Shown piece by piece: positions 9,756-21,073 of a stretch of DNA of 32,315 nucleotides. The notes under the pieces are model-generated. The model saw nothing but the letters and a program-made list of their open reading frames with translations. It was not told where the DNA came from and ran no database searches. The translations under genes were made by a program, and so were the position numbers. Position 1 is the first letter of the stretch. Each line of letters opens with the position of its first letter. Source of the stretch: Sperchopsis tessellata (taxonomy: Eukaryota; Arthropoda; Insecta; Coleoptera; Hydrophilidae); the NCBI GenBank assembly GCA_033557685.1, contig JAWQRN010000280.1, forward strand, positions 1-32,315. The letters are read 5' to 3'.

Positions 9756-10880
9756 TTAAATAAAAAGTCCTCTACACGAATCCCGTTGTCTACGGTTCAG
9801 AATGATTTGCAAGGCACGCTTCTGTAAAACAAAAACTCTATTAATTTCCGTAGAAAAGCCCCAGAAACAAATACCATAATTTATATGGGGATATATCATA
9901 GCATAATAAATGATTTCTAATGTTTGAAATTCAACGTACTTTTTCATCACTACCATCACCACATCAACACACTTATTCCAATTTAAATCCTCATCTAAAT
10001 GTACACCTAGAAATTTCGAAGTACCTGAGCTAGTAAGCGTCTCAGAAGAAAATTCAATTTTTGAGGGACGGCTATCAATCATTTTTTTGAGGTGAACAAG
10101 TTTATTTTGAGAAAACCAGTCTAACAGTTGGTTATAATAAAGTTTTTCCTCAGTTATAATAATGGGGAATAAACTCCCTTTGACCAATAAATTTGTTTCA
10201 TCGGCATAATTGATAATGGCATGCGGTGATTCCACAGTAATACTGAAAACGTCGTTGACAAACTCCAGAAATAAGAGCTGGTCCAAAACGCTGCCCTGAG
10301 AAACGCCCAAACCAATAGGCAAATAATTGGATTCGTAATTTTGTCCTGCATTATGTATTTTAACCTTCTGCCTTAGATTTCCAAGATAAGAAGTTATCCA
10401 ATATAGCGAGTTTCCTCGGATACCATATCTATAGAATTTCGCAATCATAAGTTTGTGATCAAGGCAGTCGAATGCTTTGGATAGATCTACGAAAATGCCC
10501 AACACCATGCATTTTTCCCCAAGTGAGCTAACTATTTCCTGCGCGAACTGAAATATTTCGGTTTCACAACTCTTGCCTTTAAGAAAACCATGCTGGTGAG
10601 GATGAAGCTGATGTTTACACCTCAAGAAAGCCAACAATATACTTGCGAAGGCAACCTCGAAAGTCTTAGAGAAAGTTAGAAGTAAACTGATGGGCCGATA
10701 ATTTTGGAGCATTTGCTGATTCCCCTTCCGAAAAATTGGTGTGACTATTGCATCCTTAAGATGTTTTGGAAAAACATCTGCCTGAAAATATTCGTTAATT
10801 AATAGCACTAACGGATCTATAATGAAAAATATAGTGCTCTTAATAATACTCACGGGAATTATATCTGTACCAGTGCTCAA
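9756..10880 (-). pseudogene. Non-LTR reverse transcriptase domain (ORF2 C-terminal part)
   Basis: This is the longest open frame of the window, 374 codons. RT blocks are in order: LKDAIVTPIFRKGN, NYRPISLLLTFSKTFE (block 2), HGFLKGKSCETEIF, GIFVDLSKAFDCLDHK (block 3, first catalytic Asp), LGVSQGSVLDQLLF (block 4), NYADETNLLVKG (block 5), and FLGVHLDEDLNW (block 7). The thumb and C-terminal part reads YYAMIYPHINYGICFWG and ends RDSCRGLF. The catalytic YADD box reads YADE, which replaces the second metal-binding Asp. The ORF also ends early compared with relatives, which continue some tens of residues past RDSCR. It is read with the endonuclease upstream on the same strand as one ORF2. It may have been open until recently, but it is almost certainly inactive. 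Confidence 0.9.
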
Positions 10881-10932
10881 ATTAATTTTAGATTCGAAAC
10901 AATTCCCAAAACTTCATTATTGCTTACGGGAG

Positions 10933-11154
10933 TTAAAAAAGAGTATTCTCATGAAAATTGATCGGTCTGATGTTCCGATTGAACGTAGGTGCAACATGAG
11001 CAGAAACTTCTTCTGTCGACTTCAAAAAGAAACTATTGAACTCAGGTGGCAGCTCAGAAATGGATGTGCTGGTCGGCAAGACATTTTTTTGAGAACGAGA
11101 TGACGATAGGTTTTTTACAGTGTTCCAAATTGTTGGTATATTTCTGAAGCACAT
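10933..11154 (-). pseudogene. ORF2 linker between endonuclease and RT
   Basis: The frame contains IPTIWNTVKNL and ISELPPEFNSFFLKSTEEV. CR1/Jockey-type ORF2 proteins have an equivalent stretch (Trp-x-x-Ile/Val-Asn-x-Leu, then Glu-Phe-Asn-x-Phe-Phe) between EN and RT. It is separated by frameshifts from both neighbours. Its content is only structural evidence for a single ORF2. Confidence 0.7.
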
Positions 11155-11343
11155 TCTTGTAGAGTGAAGCTACTTCAGGATGAACCAGGCAAGCAGAATA
11201 TAACAACTTCACATATTCCAAATGAGCTTTAAGTTCAGGGTCTTGTTTTTTTTTGTGTAAATTGCGTCGTCTTAACGGGAAGCATTAAAAAACAGGATTC
11301 CGTATTTATCTATAAGACTATTGCATTTTATGCTGATGTTATA

Positions 11344-12182
11344 TTACCTGTACACAAAGTTTCGTTCAGTTTGTTGCAATAAATTGCAAAAGTTATAGAC
11401 ATTTTCACGGTTGAAATTACGTTTAAAAGAATAGTCACTCACTGGTAGTGTTATATTATAGTTGAATAATTGAGTAGCGTGATCAGATATGTGTGTTTCT
11501 ATTACTTGAGATGTGTATCTCCCCTCAATATTGGTAATTATATTGTCAATAAAAGATTTAGTAGTGGTAGTTATTCTAGTGTATTCGCTTATAGTAAATG
11601 CGAGATTGAATGTGGAAATTAGATTTTGAAAATTGGAGCTTTCAGGAGTTTGAGATTTAATATTAATATTAAAATCCCTTGCTATTAGAATGAGTTTACC
11701 CTCCACGACAATTTTATTTAGTAAGGCATAGAAATGTTAAAAAAATAAAGTAGACTGGTATAAACAAATAACAAGAACATCAACGTTGTTCTTGTTACGA
11801 AACTCTGCCCCGCACGCTCAAAATTGTACGGCACTGACAGTTTGTTTATGTCAACTCTTGTATATACATGAATGCAGACACTGTTTGAAGCATAAATGGC
11901 TACTCCCCCATGCTGTCCAGCTTCCCTGCAATAAGATGAAACGAGAGTATATCCAGTTAAGACATACTTTTCTAATTGATCCTCGCCTTGTCAGTGTTCT
12001 GAAATGCAAGTAAATGTGCATTCCTTTAATTCAGTTAATATAACTTCAAGATTATTTAGTGAATTTCCAATTGAACATACGTTTGGGTGCAGTAGTTTTA
12101 TATAATTTAAGTCATCCGACTTAACGCTTTTCATCAGATTTTCTATTTTCAGAATCTCTTTACAAGAATCCAAGTGGGCCAT
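11344..12182 (-). pseudogene. ORF2 APE-type endonuclease domain, broken
   Basis: The ATG at 12182 starts MAHLDSCKEILK, followed by LNYIKLLHPNVCSIGN and ECTFTCISEH (12100-11991). These correspond to the beta-strand, Asn and catalytic Glu region of APE-like endonucleases (usual form: HxNxRS, then xxSEHW). The C-terminal half is at 11706-11344: LILIARDFNINI (usually GDFN; Gly to Arg here), KSFIDNIITN and THISDHATQLFNY (catalytic SDH). Between about 11990 and 11710 the frame is broken and the central motifs are hard to read. The start codon lies inside the end of ORF1, overlapping it by about 34 bases. Confidence 0.78.
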
Positions 12183-13099
12183 AAAGCATCTTTATTTAAT
12201 TCATCCAATAGATCAAAATCGGCACCCACCTTGGAAGCCCTACTTGTGGCTCCCTCGCGCAACGGTAGTTCCTCAACAGTGAAAGAGCATTTGCTAAATT
12301 TGTTCATTACAAAATTGTTAACTTGGTTCGTCCTGGCGTTTACATTTGCCCCACCGACATATATCCAGGCTGTACGCTTCACAGCAGCAAAGGTAGATTC
12401 GCGGCATCGGTACCACGGATATATGCGGTGGTTTTGATTTCGCAGGCGCTCCAAGTCTCCAAACTACTGTGATATATCCCTCATTTGACATTTTGTCTAC
12501 TTCTTTGAGTGGAGCTGCGACAGCAGATGCCAATGGTTTTTTCTGCATCAGAAAGAAATGCAGTCATGTACGTTTTTTGTTCCGTGTTTCGGGTCGCTTC
12601 TTTGTGCGTACTATGTACTACCCGTTTAACAGTTCTTTCCTTTTCTATGCTAGAATTATTTTCTTTTATAACGTCCTTATTTCAACCTGTTTCACCTACT
12701 AGGTATGCAACTTGTCTAGCAAGGGCTTCTTTTTGATCTTTAAGATGCATTATTTCCTCTCGCAACTCATTTACTGCGGACATTGATGCATTTTTGATAT
12801 CATTACTTGCGCCCGCAATCATTTATTGGAAGGATGCCAATACAACAAAATTACGAATAATTTTTTTTCCATTAGAAAATAATTCCAAGAATTCGCTACT
12901 AACCTTGGGTTATCAGCTGAACTGATACATTCGGTGCAATACCATCTTTTGAGGGAACCATTCTGCTTAGCTACCATGAAGGTCTCAAATCTCATGTCGG
13001 AACATGCAACATGATAACAATAGTCACTATTAATCCAGCATTGGAAGTACTCCTCATATCTATCGATTTTTTTAAACACACAATACAAGTTATAGCCAT
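12149..13099 (-). pseudogene. Non-LTR ORF1: PHD finger, coiled coil, C-terminal RNA-binding-like domain
   Basis: The ATG at 13099 gives MAITCIVC. After a one-base shift the frame continues IDRYEEYFQCW, YHVACSDMRF and LKRWYCTEC (13088-12905), a PHD/zinc-finger Cys-His pattern. A heptad-rich stretch (MSAVNELREEIMHLKDQKEA and ALARQVAYL, about 12790-12685) predicts a coiled coil for oligomerisation. The C-terminal domain (12454-12149, with its start in another frame from 12548) has TAWIYVGGANVNARTNQV, FVMNKFSKCSFTVEELP, KVGADFDLLDE and WPTWILVKRF. These match the ORF1 C-terminal fold of insect CR1-like elements. ORF1 proteins of this type bind element RNA and chaperone it. At least two frameshifts break this copy. 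Confidence 0.75.
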
Positions 13100-14126
13100 T
13101 TTATACACCGAGCCAACACATTCCGGGCCAGTGATACTGGCGACCATTGCTGAATTACTATTTGAAATGTAACAAATCCTTATTATGACTGTTTTATGGC
13201 TAAAGGGAAGAATTCCTAGGGCCAAGAGAGAAAAAAATACTGTTTTCATTTATTTCTAAAAGATATTTCGACAACTAATATAGCTTCTTAATAGTCATGA
13301 CACAAAAATGTCATTACATTTAAGTCACAACTATAGATCTATAATTATAAAATAATATTTGTGGTTTGGAGTCCTAATATCAAAATTTGCTTACATTGTT
13401 AAAATCACAATAACAAATGATATATAATGGTGTAAAAATAAATGATAGTCCTTATTTAAAAAGAATTACTTGATGATGTCCCATAAAAGTCGAAATGTTT
13501 TTTGGATAAATTCTCTTATTTGGAAAAGATATGAAACAAAAAGTTGCTTTGAAAATATGTTAACAGAATTTAAAAATTCATTAAAATGAGGCGCTGTTTG
13601 TCATTGGATTATTAGTGTTTATAAAAATACGTAAATGTGCTGAATGTAAACCGACCCTCTATTCCTTAAGATAACCAAGATCCCCATTTAGAGAACCGAA
13701 TTTGGAACACCTGTCCAGACGTTGTTACCCTCCTTAATTTATTCCAGATATTAATCGCTGACCTCGTGTTGTACACGGATAAATTTCGATCCTGGCACAC
13801 TGGAACATTTCTTTTTAGCTTGCTTATGGAGCATTATTATAAACAATTTAGGGTTAATAATCAGAGTTTCGAAAATCGCCGCCAGCGCACGTAACGGTAG
13901 CGTCATTGAATTAGAAAAGGCAATATAAGCCTCGAGTTTTCAGTTGCCATTCGAGTTCCGACCACAAGCAGCGACGGTCACAAAGTATCCAAATCAAAGA
14001 CCATCAGTTTTTCACTAAGCTCTAAATGCACTTTTATTTGTTAAGGTTGTTTTTTTTTATTTTTTCTTACTCTCTACGTTTTATTAATATAACAACATAC
14101 TCGAGTACATTCATTTATTCTCTTTG
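13100..14126. other. Non-coding stretch upstream of the non-LTR element; possible solo-LTR-like promoter near 13900
   Basis: The first part may be the 5' UTR of the non-LTR element. A less AT-rich patch at about 13880-14000 includes tataag at 13924-13929 and a TCAGTT initiator-like motif at 13940-13945. The spacing is too short for a normal TATA-initiator pair, and no flanking TG...CA repeat partner was found. Otherwise there is nothing I can name. Confidence 0.3.
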
Positions 14127-14560
14127 AATGTTGAAAATTGGAAATCTCCCTGCACATATTGCGGACTACGTAATTAACAGAGTTGCATCTGTCATTATAT
14201 TAATAGCAGAATGCACCGCAAAAGTCATTTCAAACCGCGGTTGAATGATCCGTACGTACGTTTTGCGGAATACCAACGCTTAATCAGTGAATCTGCAACC
14301 CGCATTCTTTGAAACAGTGTACCGTGCATTCTACTCCTCGCCCTTTTGATCTGCACGGTACACTGTTTCAAATAATGCAGGTTGCAGATTCACTGATGAG
14401 CGGTGGTATTCCGCGAAACGTACGTATGGATCAATCGACCCCGGTTTGAAATGACTTGCAGTGCATTCTGCTATTAATATAATGACAGATGCAACTCTGT
14501 TAATTACGTAGTCCACAATATATGCGCCAGGGAGATAAAATATTTCCAATTTTCAACATT
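14127..14560. repeat. Long inverted repeat (foldback), arms about 200 bp, 25-base loop
   Basis: The left arm is 14127-14327 (starting aatgttgaaaattggaaat, ending cagtgtaccgtgc). The right arm is 14353-14560 and is its reverse complement (starting gcacggtacactg, ending ccaattttcaacatt). The loop is 14328-14352. By eye identity is about 90%: one 8-base indel near the outer end, small indels of 1-2 bases and scattered substitutions. Transcribed from either strand it would fold into a hairpin of about 200 base pairs. It could be a foldback MITE, an inverted duplication of a gene fragment or a hairpin-RNA locus. The right arm is an open frame of about 72 codons on the minus strand, while the left arm is frameshifted relative to it. 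Confidence 0.9.
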
Positions 14561-17192
14561 TTATTTAGCGGCTACAGAAGAATGTACATTGATTCTCTAT
14601 AATTATCTATCAATAGATTCCAATCACCTACGGTTCATTTTCTACTTTGTACTTGTTTTTTACTGCATTTTAACCTAAACCAATATTTATTTAAACATTT
14701 TTTCCTCTACACTTTGTCTTATGTGTTATTGTTAATGTATTTTCTCTCTGACCTGTAAATTATTTGTAGTTCCCTACTACAACTAATTTATTTTACATTA
14801 TTTTTAATATATCAATATGTTTCTTACTTTTTTTAGTGTTAATTATTTTTTATTATTATGTACCCTCTTGTGTGCTCGTACTACTTCCCTCTCCCCCCAC
14901 CTTTGTTGCTGTAATTGTCACAGCTTACCAACATATGTAGATGGAATTTTGTATAGCCCATAGGATTATAGCAGAATCGCGTGTTTCAAAGATGGAAGAA
15001 TTTCTCTCATTTTCATCGAAGAACAGAAAAAAGTCCCTATGAAGTGTTTGCAGAGTAAGCATGCTATTTTATCTGTGGTCTTGTGTGAATATGTGGCATG
15101 GAGGTACCTATGAGTACGTGTGGGCGGAGTGGTCCAATGTGCCATTTGCCGGCCTTTTAATTCGACGTCTGAGAAGGGAGTTGCACCAGAACTTTCAACT
15201 TCTATCCTGAACTAGATATGGTTTTTGATGCCTATTAATATATTGTAGGAAAGCAGGATGTCATTAAGTTTCTCCAACCTATGAGGCATCACTACGAAAG
15301 TATAATCCACATATTTAAACTAACAAGCAAATCTATAGTTTTTCATCAGTCTTAACTATTCTAAAAGCTACAAGCCTTAAAAATGTCCTCTGCAATGATG
15401 GACAAAATTTAGATGAAATGAATAACCTAACACAGTTATCTACCAGAAAAACTAGATATATATTCAAATCAGATTTTTTTAACAAAATACTAAATTTGTT
15501 AGTTGTGATATGCAGTATTGGAACTAGCATCATGTCTACGCAGATATATCACAAGGTTAGTATTATTATGAAGTTTAACTTTTTGCATAAATACATTATT
15601 ATTGCTAAATTAACCCATTTAGTACCACAATAAGAAATACTGTACTAAATTGAATAAAAACGACAACATATGCTTATTTTGACTCAATTTAAAGGATTAC
15701 GCAAGCGAAATAATAATTCATCTGATCAAGTCAATTTTTTTCGATTCACATATAGAACACTGACAACAATTCAAACAAATAATTTTTTTATCTATCAAGA
15801 ATTAATTACAGAAAATATACGAGTAGATACTGAAAGATATTTATGAATTTATTTATTTAGGTAATAATTATTTGTTGTGTTAAGAAGTAAAACATTTGTC
15901 ACAATATGTTAACGGCTTTTTTTTACATGATAAGGTATTGGCACTTACGTTGCGTTTCACGATGTGCCGTATCGCTTAGAAAAATTTATGTAATTTTTAT
16001 ATATAATGTTACTTGCTTCCTTTTTCACTTAGGATATTTTCTGTCACAGTGAAGATAGGTAATCAAATCAGTCATTTAAATTAATCTATAAAAATTATGC
16101 AAAAGTGCCGATTTTAGACTTACCTCTATTATATTTTTAGAAATTTGATAAATCAAATATGAAAGCTAAGCATTGATCTAATTATATAGGAACAAGCTGA
16201 GTTGCAGTGGAGAAGTGTTGTCATCAAAAATTCATTAGAATTGCTGTTAGTAATTAACTGTTCAAGATGTACGATACAAAACTGACTTCTGGTATTTGGC
16301 TTTACAGTCACAAGTAAGCACATTGCTCGAACAAATATTTTTGGTTTGGTGAACATGTGTTTCATTTTCATCTTCCATGTATGAAACATAAACAAAATCA
16401 ACTTTTGTAAGTTTGTACAGTGATCCCCATATGATGAAATGGGTAGTAAGTCAATTAACTCGAATCAGTTATTAGAATTAAAACAACTTTTACAAAGTAT
16501 ATTTTCACAATCCTGTGATTACTACTAGTAACAGTTTTCTTTTAGAAATTTATTTCTTTTTGTCAATTTTATATAAGTACATAATTGTTCTATATTTACT
16601 TTTTTCAGAGAATGTGCAGGCTTAGTTACCAATTTGTTTAGACAAGGAAATTGAACTTTTGGCAACCAAATGACTCTTCAAAGCAAGTGAAAGAGTAAGA
16701 AGGAAACAAGAAAGAGCACTATAAATTATTTGTACAGAAAAAAACTTTCCACGTATGAGTATGAATGTTGTTTCCGGGTAGAAACCGTGTAGAGGCTCTG
16801 ACAAGTGCAGTGCAGTGAATTCATTTATTGAAGTAACATTACATTACAGGTTTCTGTATTTGTATTGTGTTAACATTTTATAAAGTTTCGTGATCGGCAA
16901 TTTAATTTAAGCAGTTTTGAGAGTGTAAAACCCTTCTTTATGAATGGTTGTAGATAAAGAATATTTATATTACATCTATGTTTCTACATCTCTTCTACTA
17001 TACCCTTTTTGTGGTTAACCATTTGTTTTATGATAAGTGGGATCCCCATAGAGATCAAACAATCCTGGGTAACATGATCTTTAGATTAAAAATTTATTCA
17101 GACTTATATTATAATTGTTTTAATAAATGTATTTCTTTTTATTTCGGTTTAATTATTTACTAAAAAATCATAAACAAAACATATTCGAAAAT
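14561..17192. other. AT-rich intergenic DNA, no gene recognised
   Basis: Short frames only, the longest being 82 codons at 16153-16401 on the minus strand, with no recognisable motif. There is a C-rich run at about 14888-14902. This stretch separates the TMUB polyadenylation signal from the foldback and transposon cluster to the left. Confidence 0.4.
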
Positions 17193-17198
17193 TTTATT
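17193..17198 (-). terminator. Polyadenylation signal AATAAA of the TMUB-like gene
   Basis: AATAAA is read on the minus strand 65 bases downstream of the TAG stop codon at 17263-17265. Position and strand fit the 3' end of the TMUB-like transcript. Other AATAAA-like strings occur nearby by chance in this AT-rich DNA, so the exact cleavage site is uncertain. Confidence 0.55.
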
Positions 17199-17262
17199 AC
17201 AAAATAAAACACTTCATATTAAATTATGTTACATATTTTACAAATATACATATTTCTATATA

Positions 17263-17410
17263 CTAATTAAATTGCAGCACAGTCTCCACTTGAGGTTGGA
17301 CTGGTTCAGGATCAGGAAAGTACATTCCAACAGACACTACAGTAAAAATGCCTGTTATTGCTACCAGAGCAACGGTTGCTGTGACAGTGAATAAATGTGG
17401 GTACTGATAT
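17263..17410 (-). CDS. TMUB1/2-like transmembrane ubiquitin-like protein, last coding exon
   Basis: The acceptor TTTTTCAG precedes position 17410. The first base completes an Arg codon from the upstream exon, then the exon encodes YQYPHLFTVTATVALV, AITGIFTVVSVGMYFP and a short Pro/Glu-rich tail ending at TAG (17265-17263). The pattern Tyr-x-Pro-x-x-Phe-x-x-x-Ala-Thr, then a hydrophobic helix ending in a Met-Tyr-x-Pro motif, is the C-terminal transmembrane pair of TMUB1/TMUB2. Known family role: ER membrane proteins with a ubiquitin-like domain, linked to ER-associated degradation and to receptor recycling. The exon joins in phase to 24321-24644. TMUB1 and TMUB2 cannot be told apart here; insects usually have one. 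Confidence 0.85.
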
Positions 17411-20280
17411 CTGAAAAACATAGAAAAGAAAACTGTATACTCTATAACATGTCAGTCATATAAATATGTCAATATATAAGTATCCACCTAGTTCATATTT
17501 CCTCAATAGCTTCACTACCATCGTAATTATTAAATAAAAAAATTATGGACATAAAATGCATATTTAAACAAATTTTTTTGCAACATTTAGGTTTCTATTT
17601 TTAATTTTACAAGTGTAAGTGTATGTGTTTTGAACTATTGCAACATTATGCAAGACTGGAATTAATATGCATTTCTTAGATCAATTTTTAGGGCTAGACA
17701 AAATAATCCATGTTGTTGAGGTTGCATATATACAGGCTGTAGAATCAATGTACGATGCATAGAGAAACCAATGGGATGGGCCCTCTTCGTAATATTATGG
17801 CAAAACTGAATCTTTATATGCAATCTGATTGAACCAATACATCAAAGAAAAAGTATACTAGGAATATGCTTTTTATTTTAATTTGAGAGTTAAAACTAAA
17901 TATATGCTACAAATAGTAAAGTAATTCAATAAATATTTCCAAGTAACCCAGGAAAAACTAGTAATGAATTAATATTTAAATTTTTTCCATCATTGCCCAA
18001 TCTATTTTTACGTTATACATATTACTTCAATAAAAAAAATCATAATTCATCTAATTCAAATTTAATTTTTATAATTATTTAATTATACTTTGGGGAATTA
18101 AAACACTGTACATTTTTATTGTAAAAAATGTAGTACCACAATACTTAAAAAATTAAATTAGTGCCAATAGTTACACAAGCCAGAATCTAATCAGATCTTG
18201 ACACCAATACTTGGAAATATGAAATTTGGAGTTAATCAAAAGAATAGTATTTACAAACTCATGAAATACAGATATAATTCCAAAAATGGTTAAATCGTTA
18301 TTATCTAAATGTGTAAATCCACTGAAATCTGAAACTTTTACAAAACTAATATGAAGTCTTTGTTAAGATTCTAATCAGCACAGATAAGAATCTCAGACCT
18401 ACGGAACGCTTTTTTAAAGAAAATGATATTCAGTTTTAGTTGAATATGTAATTACATATACTGGTAAAGACGACGTCTTTAACAGAGTGGAGAAAATAAA
18501 AATGGAGATTCCTGACAAATGTTTCCCTCAGTGAAGTTTGATAGTTTGTTCAGTAGCTTTAAGTTAATTTTTGATTTTTATAAGTAAAATTTAAATTTAG
18601 TAAACTTATCATTTCTAGTTGATGAAGAAAAACATTTGCTCTTTACCACCTGTATAAGCTTTTGTAGTAGTACTTAGTATAGTGTTGACATAAGCATAAT
18701 CTGAATCTGAAGTTTGATGGTGTAGTCCTAACTACAGCAAATACACTATGTACAAGAAATTTACCTTAATATGTTGAAGTATTGTACTACAACTATAGCA
18801 TCTTGGGCAACTTTTTATTATATATTATTTCTTTTTAATTGATGAATTTATCAACTCTGCAAAAAATAGTAATATATCGAAAAAAGAATGTAGGATGCAT
18901 CTGCACAAAAAGTATACCTTTTTAATATATGGAATATATGAACTGCATGATAATTTTTACTATACTGGAAGAATGCAGAATTTAAATTTTATTATAAATG
19001 TAAATCATAATGTTCATTTCAATTTATGTTGCTTATTTCATTTAGATTCGGTATATTTTTAAATTAATATATAGTATATTCCATAGATTTATAGAGATAT
19101 CTTCAAATTCATTAAAATTGTTTAAATACTAGCCCATCACAAAATAAATTTAATATTTAATGGTCAGTGCACTTAGCAAAGAGCAGATATTTCTTTCGTA
19201 GTACATACTACGTTTGGGAGCAAATGTTACATTCAAAGAGAAACTTTGAAATAGTTGTAATTTGTTTAAAATGTATGTTTTTTTGTACATGAACACTAAT
19301 TCAGTTACATTATTGTTCTTATTAATTTCTATGGTAATTAACATTCCCAGTCTGCTTAAAACTCTTTATTTGGGGATGTTTGTTATTTGGGTACATTGCG
19401 ACATAAGATAATACATAATTTCTCTGATATTCTCCTAATATGTACGTAAATCATATATACAATCTCATCAACAAATCAACTAATTTTTTCAAGATTGTAG
19501 TTAATAGTTACCTATACATCAAAATGGGATATCCTGAATATTGCTGATAATCAATAATGGGAATGTATACTATGAAAATGTTATATAAAGATGTCTAAAA
19601 TTAACATAAAACTGATTTTCTGAAAAATCTATTGAATTTAACAATAAGGAGCTACACAAGAAACTTGTATCACTTACTAAAATATTATTCCAGAATTTAG
19701 AATCAGCCTGGTCAAACAAGTTTACCATTTCATTCATTTGTCCTCATTTCAAAAATATGATAAAAATGGTATACATAAAATTGAAAGATTTTTATTATAA
19801 ATTAAATTCTAAGCCTCCATTTATAACAAATACAATTTGATATTCCTTACATCATATATTGCCCTAATTTTTTAATATAACAGCTATTACAATAGCTTTC
19901 GAATAGAAAGGGTGTAAGATTTTTATAGTTTTGAGGTACAAGTGATCCTAAAATGCTAGTTGACATTTAAACAGGAGATAAAGTTTGATAATTTGAAATG
20001 AAAGTAACTTTGAAATTTTGTATTATTTCTATTATAATGCTCAGAAATAATTAATATATTTTATTAAAATATTTACCCAATTTTTGAATGCCGCCTGCCT
20101 CTCTCAAGTACATCGAAAAGATCATAGGAATATGAAATTTTTACAATACAGTAATTAGTCCAAATGTCTTCCCCTTAAATAGTTTATTTCAAGAAATATG
20201 AAAATGATATTCAAGCAAAAGTAGTTCACCATTGCATTAAAGAAATGAAGATAAGTACAAGTATACTAACTGTTTTGGAC
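17411..20280. other. TMUB intron, left part: AT-rich, nothing recognised
   Basis: AT-rich intronic DNA. A 64-codon minus-strand frame at 19150-19344 has no motif. No transposon coding similarity, tandem repeat or inverted repeat was noticed by eye. Confidence 0.5.
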
Positions 20281-20566
20281 AGCCGTCTCGTTAGCTAAGT
20301 TGCTAAGTACTAGGTTACTAAGTGTGGGGTCTTCAGTTTGAGACCCAGAGGGGGCCGGCTTTTTGCGATTAGGGAAAAATCTTTGTGGTGCTTGTCTTCA
20401 TGGGAGGGACATAAATCTGTGGGTACCGTGTATTGTTGGTAAATAAAGACCCAGTGCACGTAAAAGAACCCAATTCCTATTGGTATACTCGATGCGACAA
20501 ATTTCCTAGGTAAGAGAGCCTAATCCCTTGTCCTAATGGCCTTAGCAGCGGAATTAGGACAAATTT
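20281..20566 (+). repeat. tRNA-derived SINE, copy 1
   Basis: The 5' part carries a polymerase III box A (TAGCTAAGTTG, 20292-20302) and a box B (AGTTTGAGACC, 20335-20345) about 32 bases apart, as in a tRNA. A non-tRNA body follows, shared along its length with the minus-strand copy at 25831-26105 (for example ctaagtactagg, ccggctttttg and gagcctaatccct). The 3' end here lacks the A-rich tail of the other copy and diverges after the cctaatccc motif. No clear target-site duplication was found. It sits in the TMUB intron, on the strand opposite to the gene. Confidence 0.8.
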
Positions 20567-21073
20567 TTAATTTCTACATCTTTTATCTTAATGCCGTAAT
20601 GTAAATGTAAGCTTCATGCATATATTGTTGTGATGGAGCAAGAAGAATGTGCAAATTAGTTCTAAAGATAATATAAGGTAAGGTACGATAAGATTAGATT
20701 AATTTATCCATCAATATTTTCATGGAATGTCACAAAAATGCATATATCAATATGTACAAGTTAAACATTTTTAAAAAGAATCAAATAACACATACCGTAT
20801 ATAACAAACATCTCAATATTACAGACACAAACGAACAAATAACAAATGAAAATGTGTACACTGAAAAAACTGAGTGACTCAACAAGAGGCAAATCACTTT
20901 GTTTTTAAATTGTGTCTCATTCAATGTTTAAAAATTGCACGGAAGTCTGTTGTACAGCTTTGCATCCCAGTATCCCAAGTGCCGCTGAGTGGTCTTCAGC
21001 CGGTGGTATGGTACTCGATATAGCTCTCCATTTCGAGTATGTGATCATAGGATTCATTATTACTCTCAAATTT
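20567..21073. other. TMUB intron segment, nothing recognised
   Basis: AT-rich DNA between the SINE and the first RT remnant. A plus-strand frame beginning at 20912 overlaps the antisense of the RT remnant and is not supported as a gene. Confidence 0.45.

Larger units (their letters stand above)
9560..13099 (-). mobile_element. Non-LTR retrotransposon, CR1/Jockey group, near full length but decayed
   Basis: On the minus strand the order is ORF1 (PHD finger, coiled coil, C-terminal RNA-binding-like domain; 13099-12149), then ORF2 with an APE-type endonuclease (12182 to about 11340), a linker (11154-10933) and reverse transcriptase (10880-9756). Weak similarity to the RT C-terminal tail runs to about 9560. 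A PHD-type ORF1 followed by EN-RT fits CR1-like insect elements; clade assignment from a tree was not possible. Several frameshifts and stops separate the ORFs. No poly-A or microsatellite tail and no target-site duplication were identified. Confidence 0.8.

Noticed and set aside
10822..11103. 93-codon plus-strand ORF
   Set aside because: Antisense to the ORF2 linker and RT start; no independent support.
12174..12736. Plus-strand ORFs of 75-87 codons
   Set aside because: They are antisense shadows of the non-LTR ORF1, which has clear protein motifs on the minus strand.
13920..13950. TATA plus initiator promoter
   Set aside because: Spacing from TATAAG to TCAGTT is about 18 bases, too short for a standard core promoter, and no transcript or LTR partner was found.
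16978..17163. 61-codon plus-strand ORF near the TMUB 3' end
   Set aside because: Antisense to the TMUB downstream region, hydrophobic AT-rich composition, no motif.
20281..20350. Genuine tRNA gene
   Set aside because: Box A and box B are present, but the cloverleaf is not convincing and the sequence continues into a repeated body shared with a second copy; a SINE explains it.
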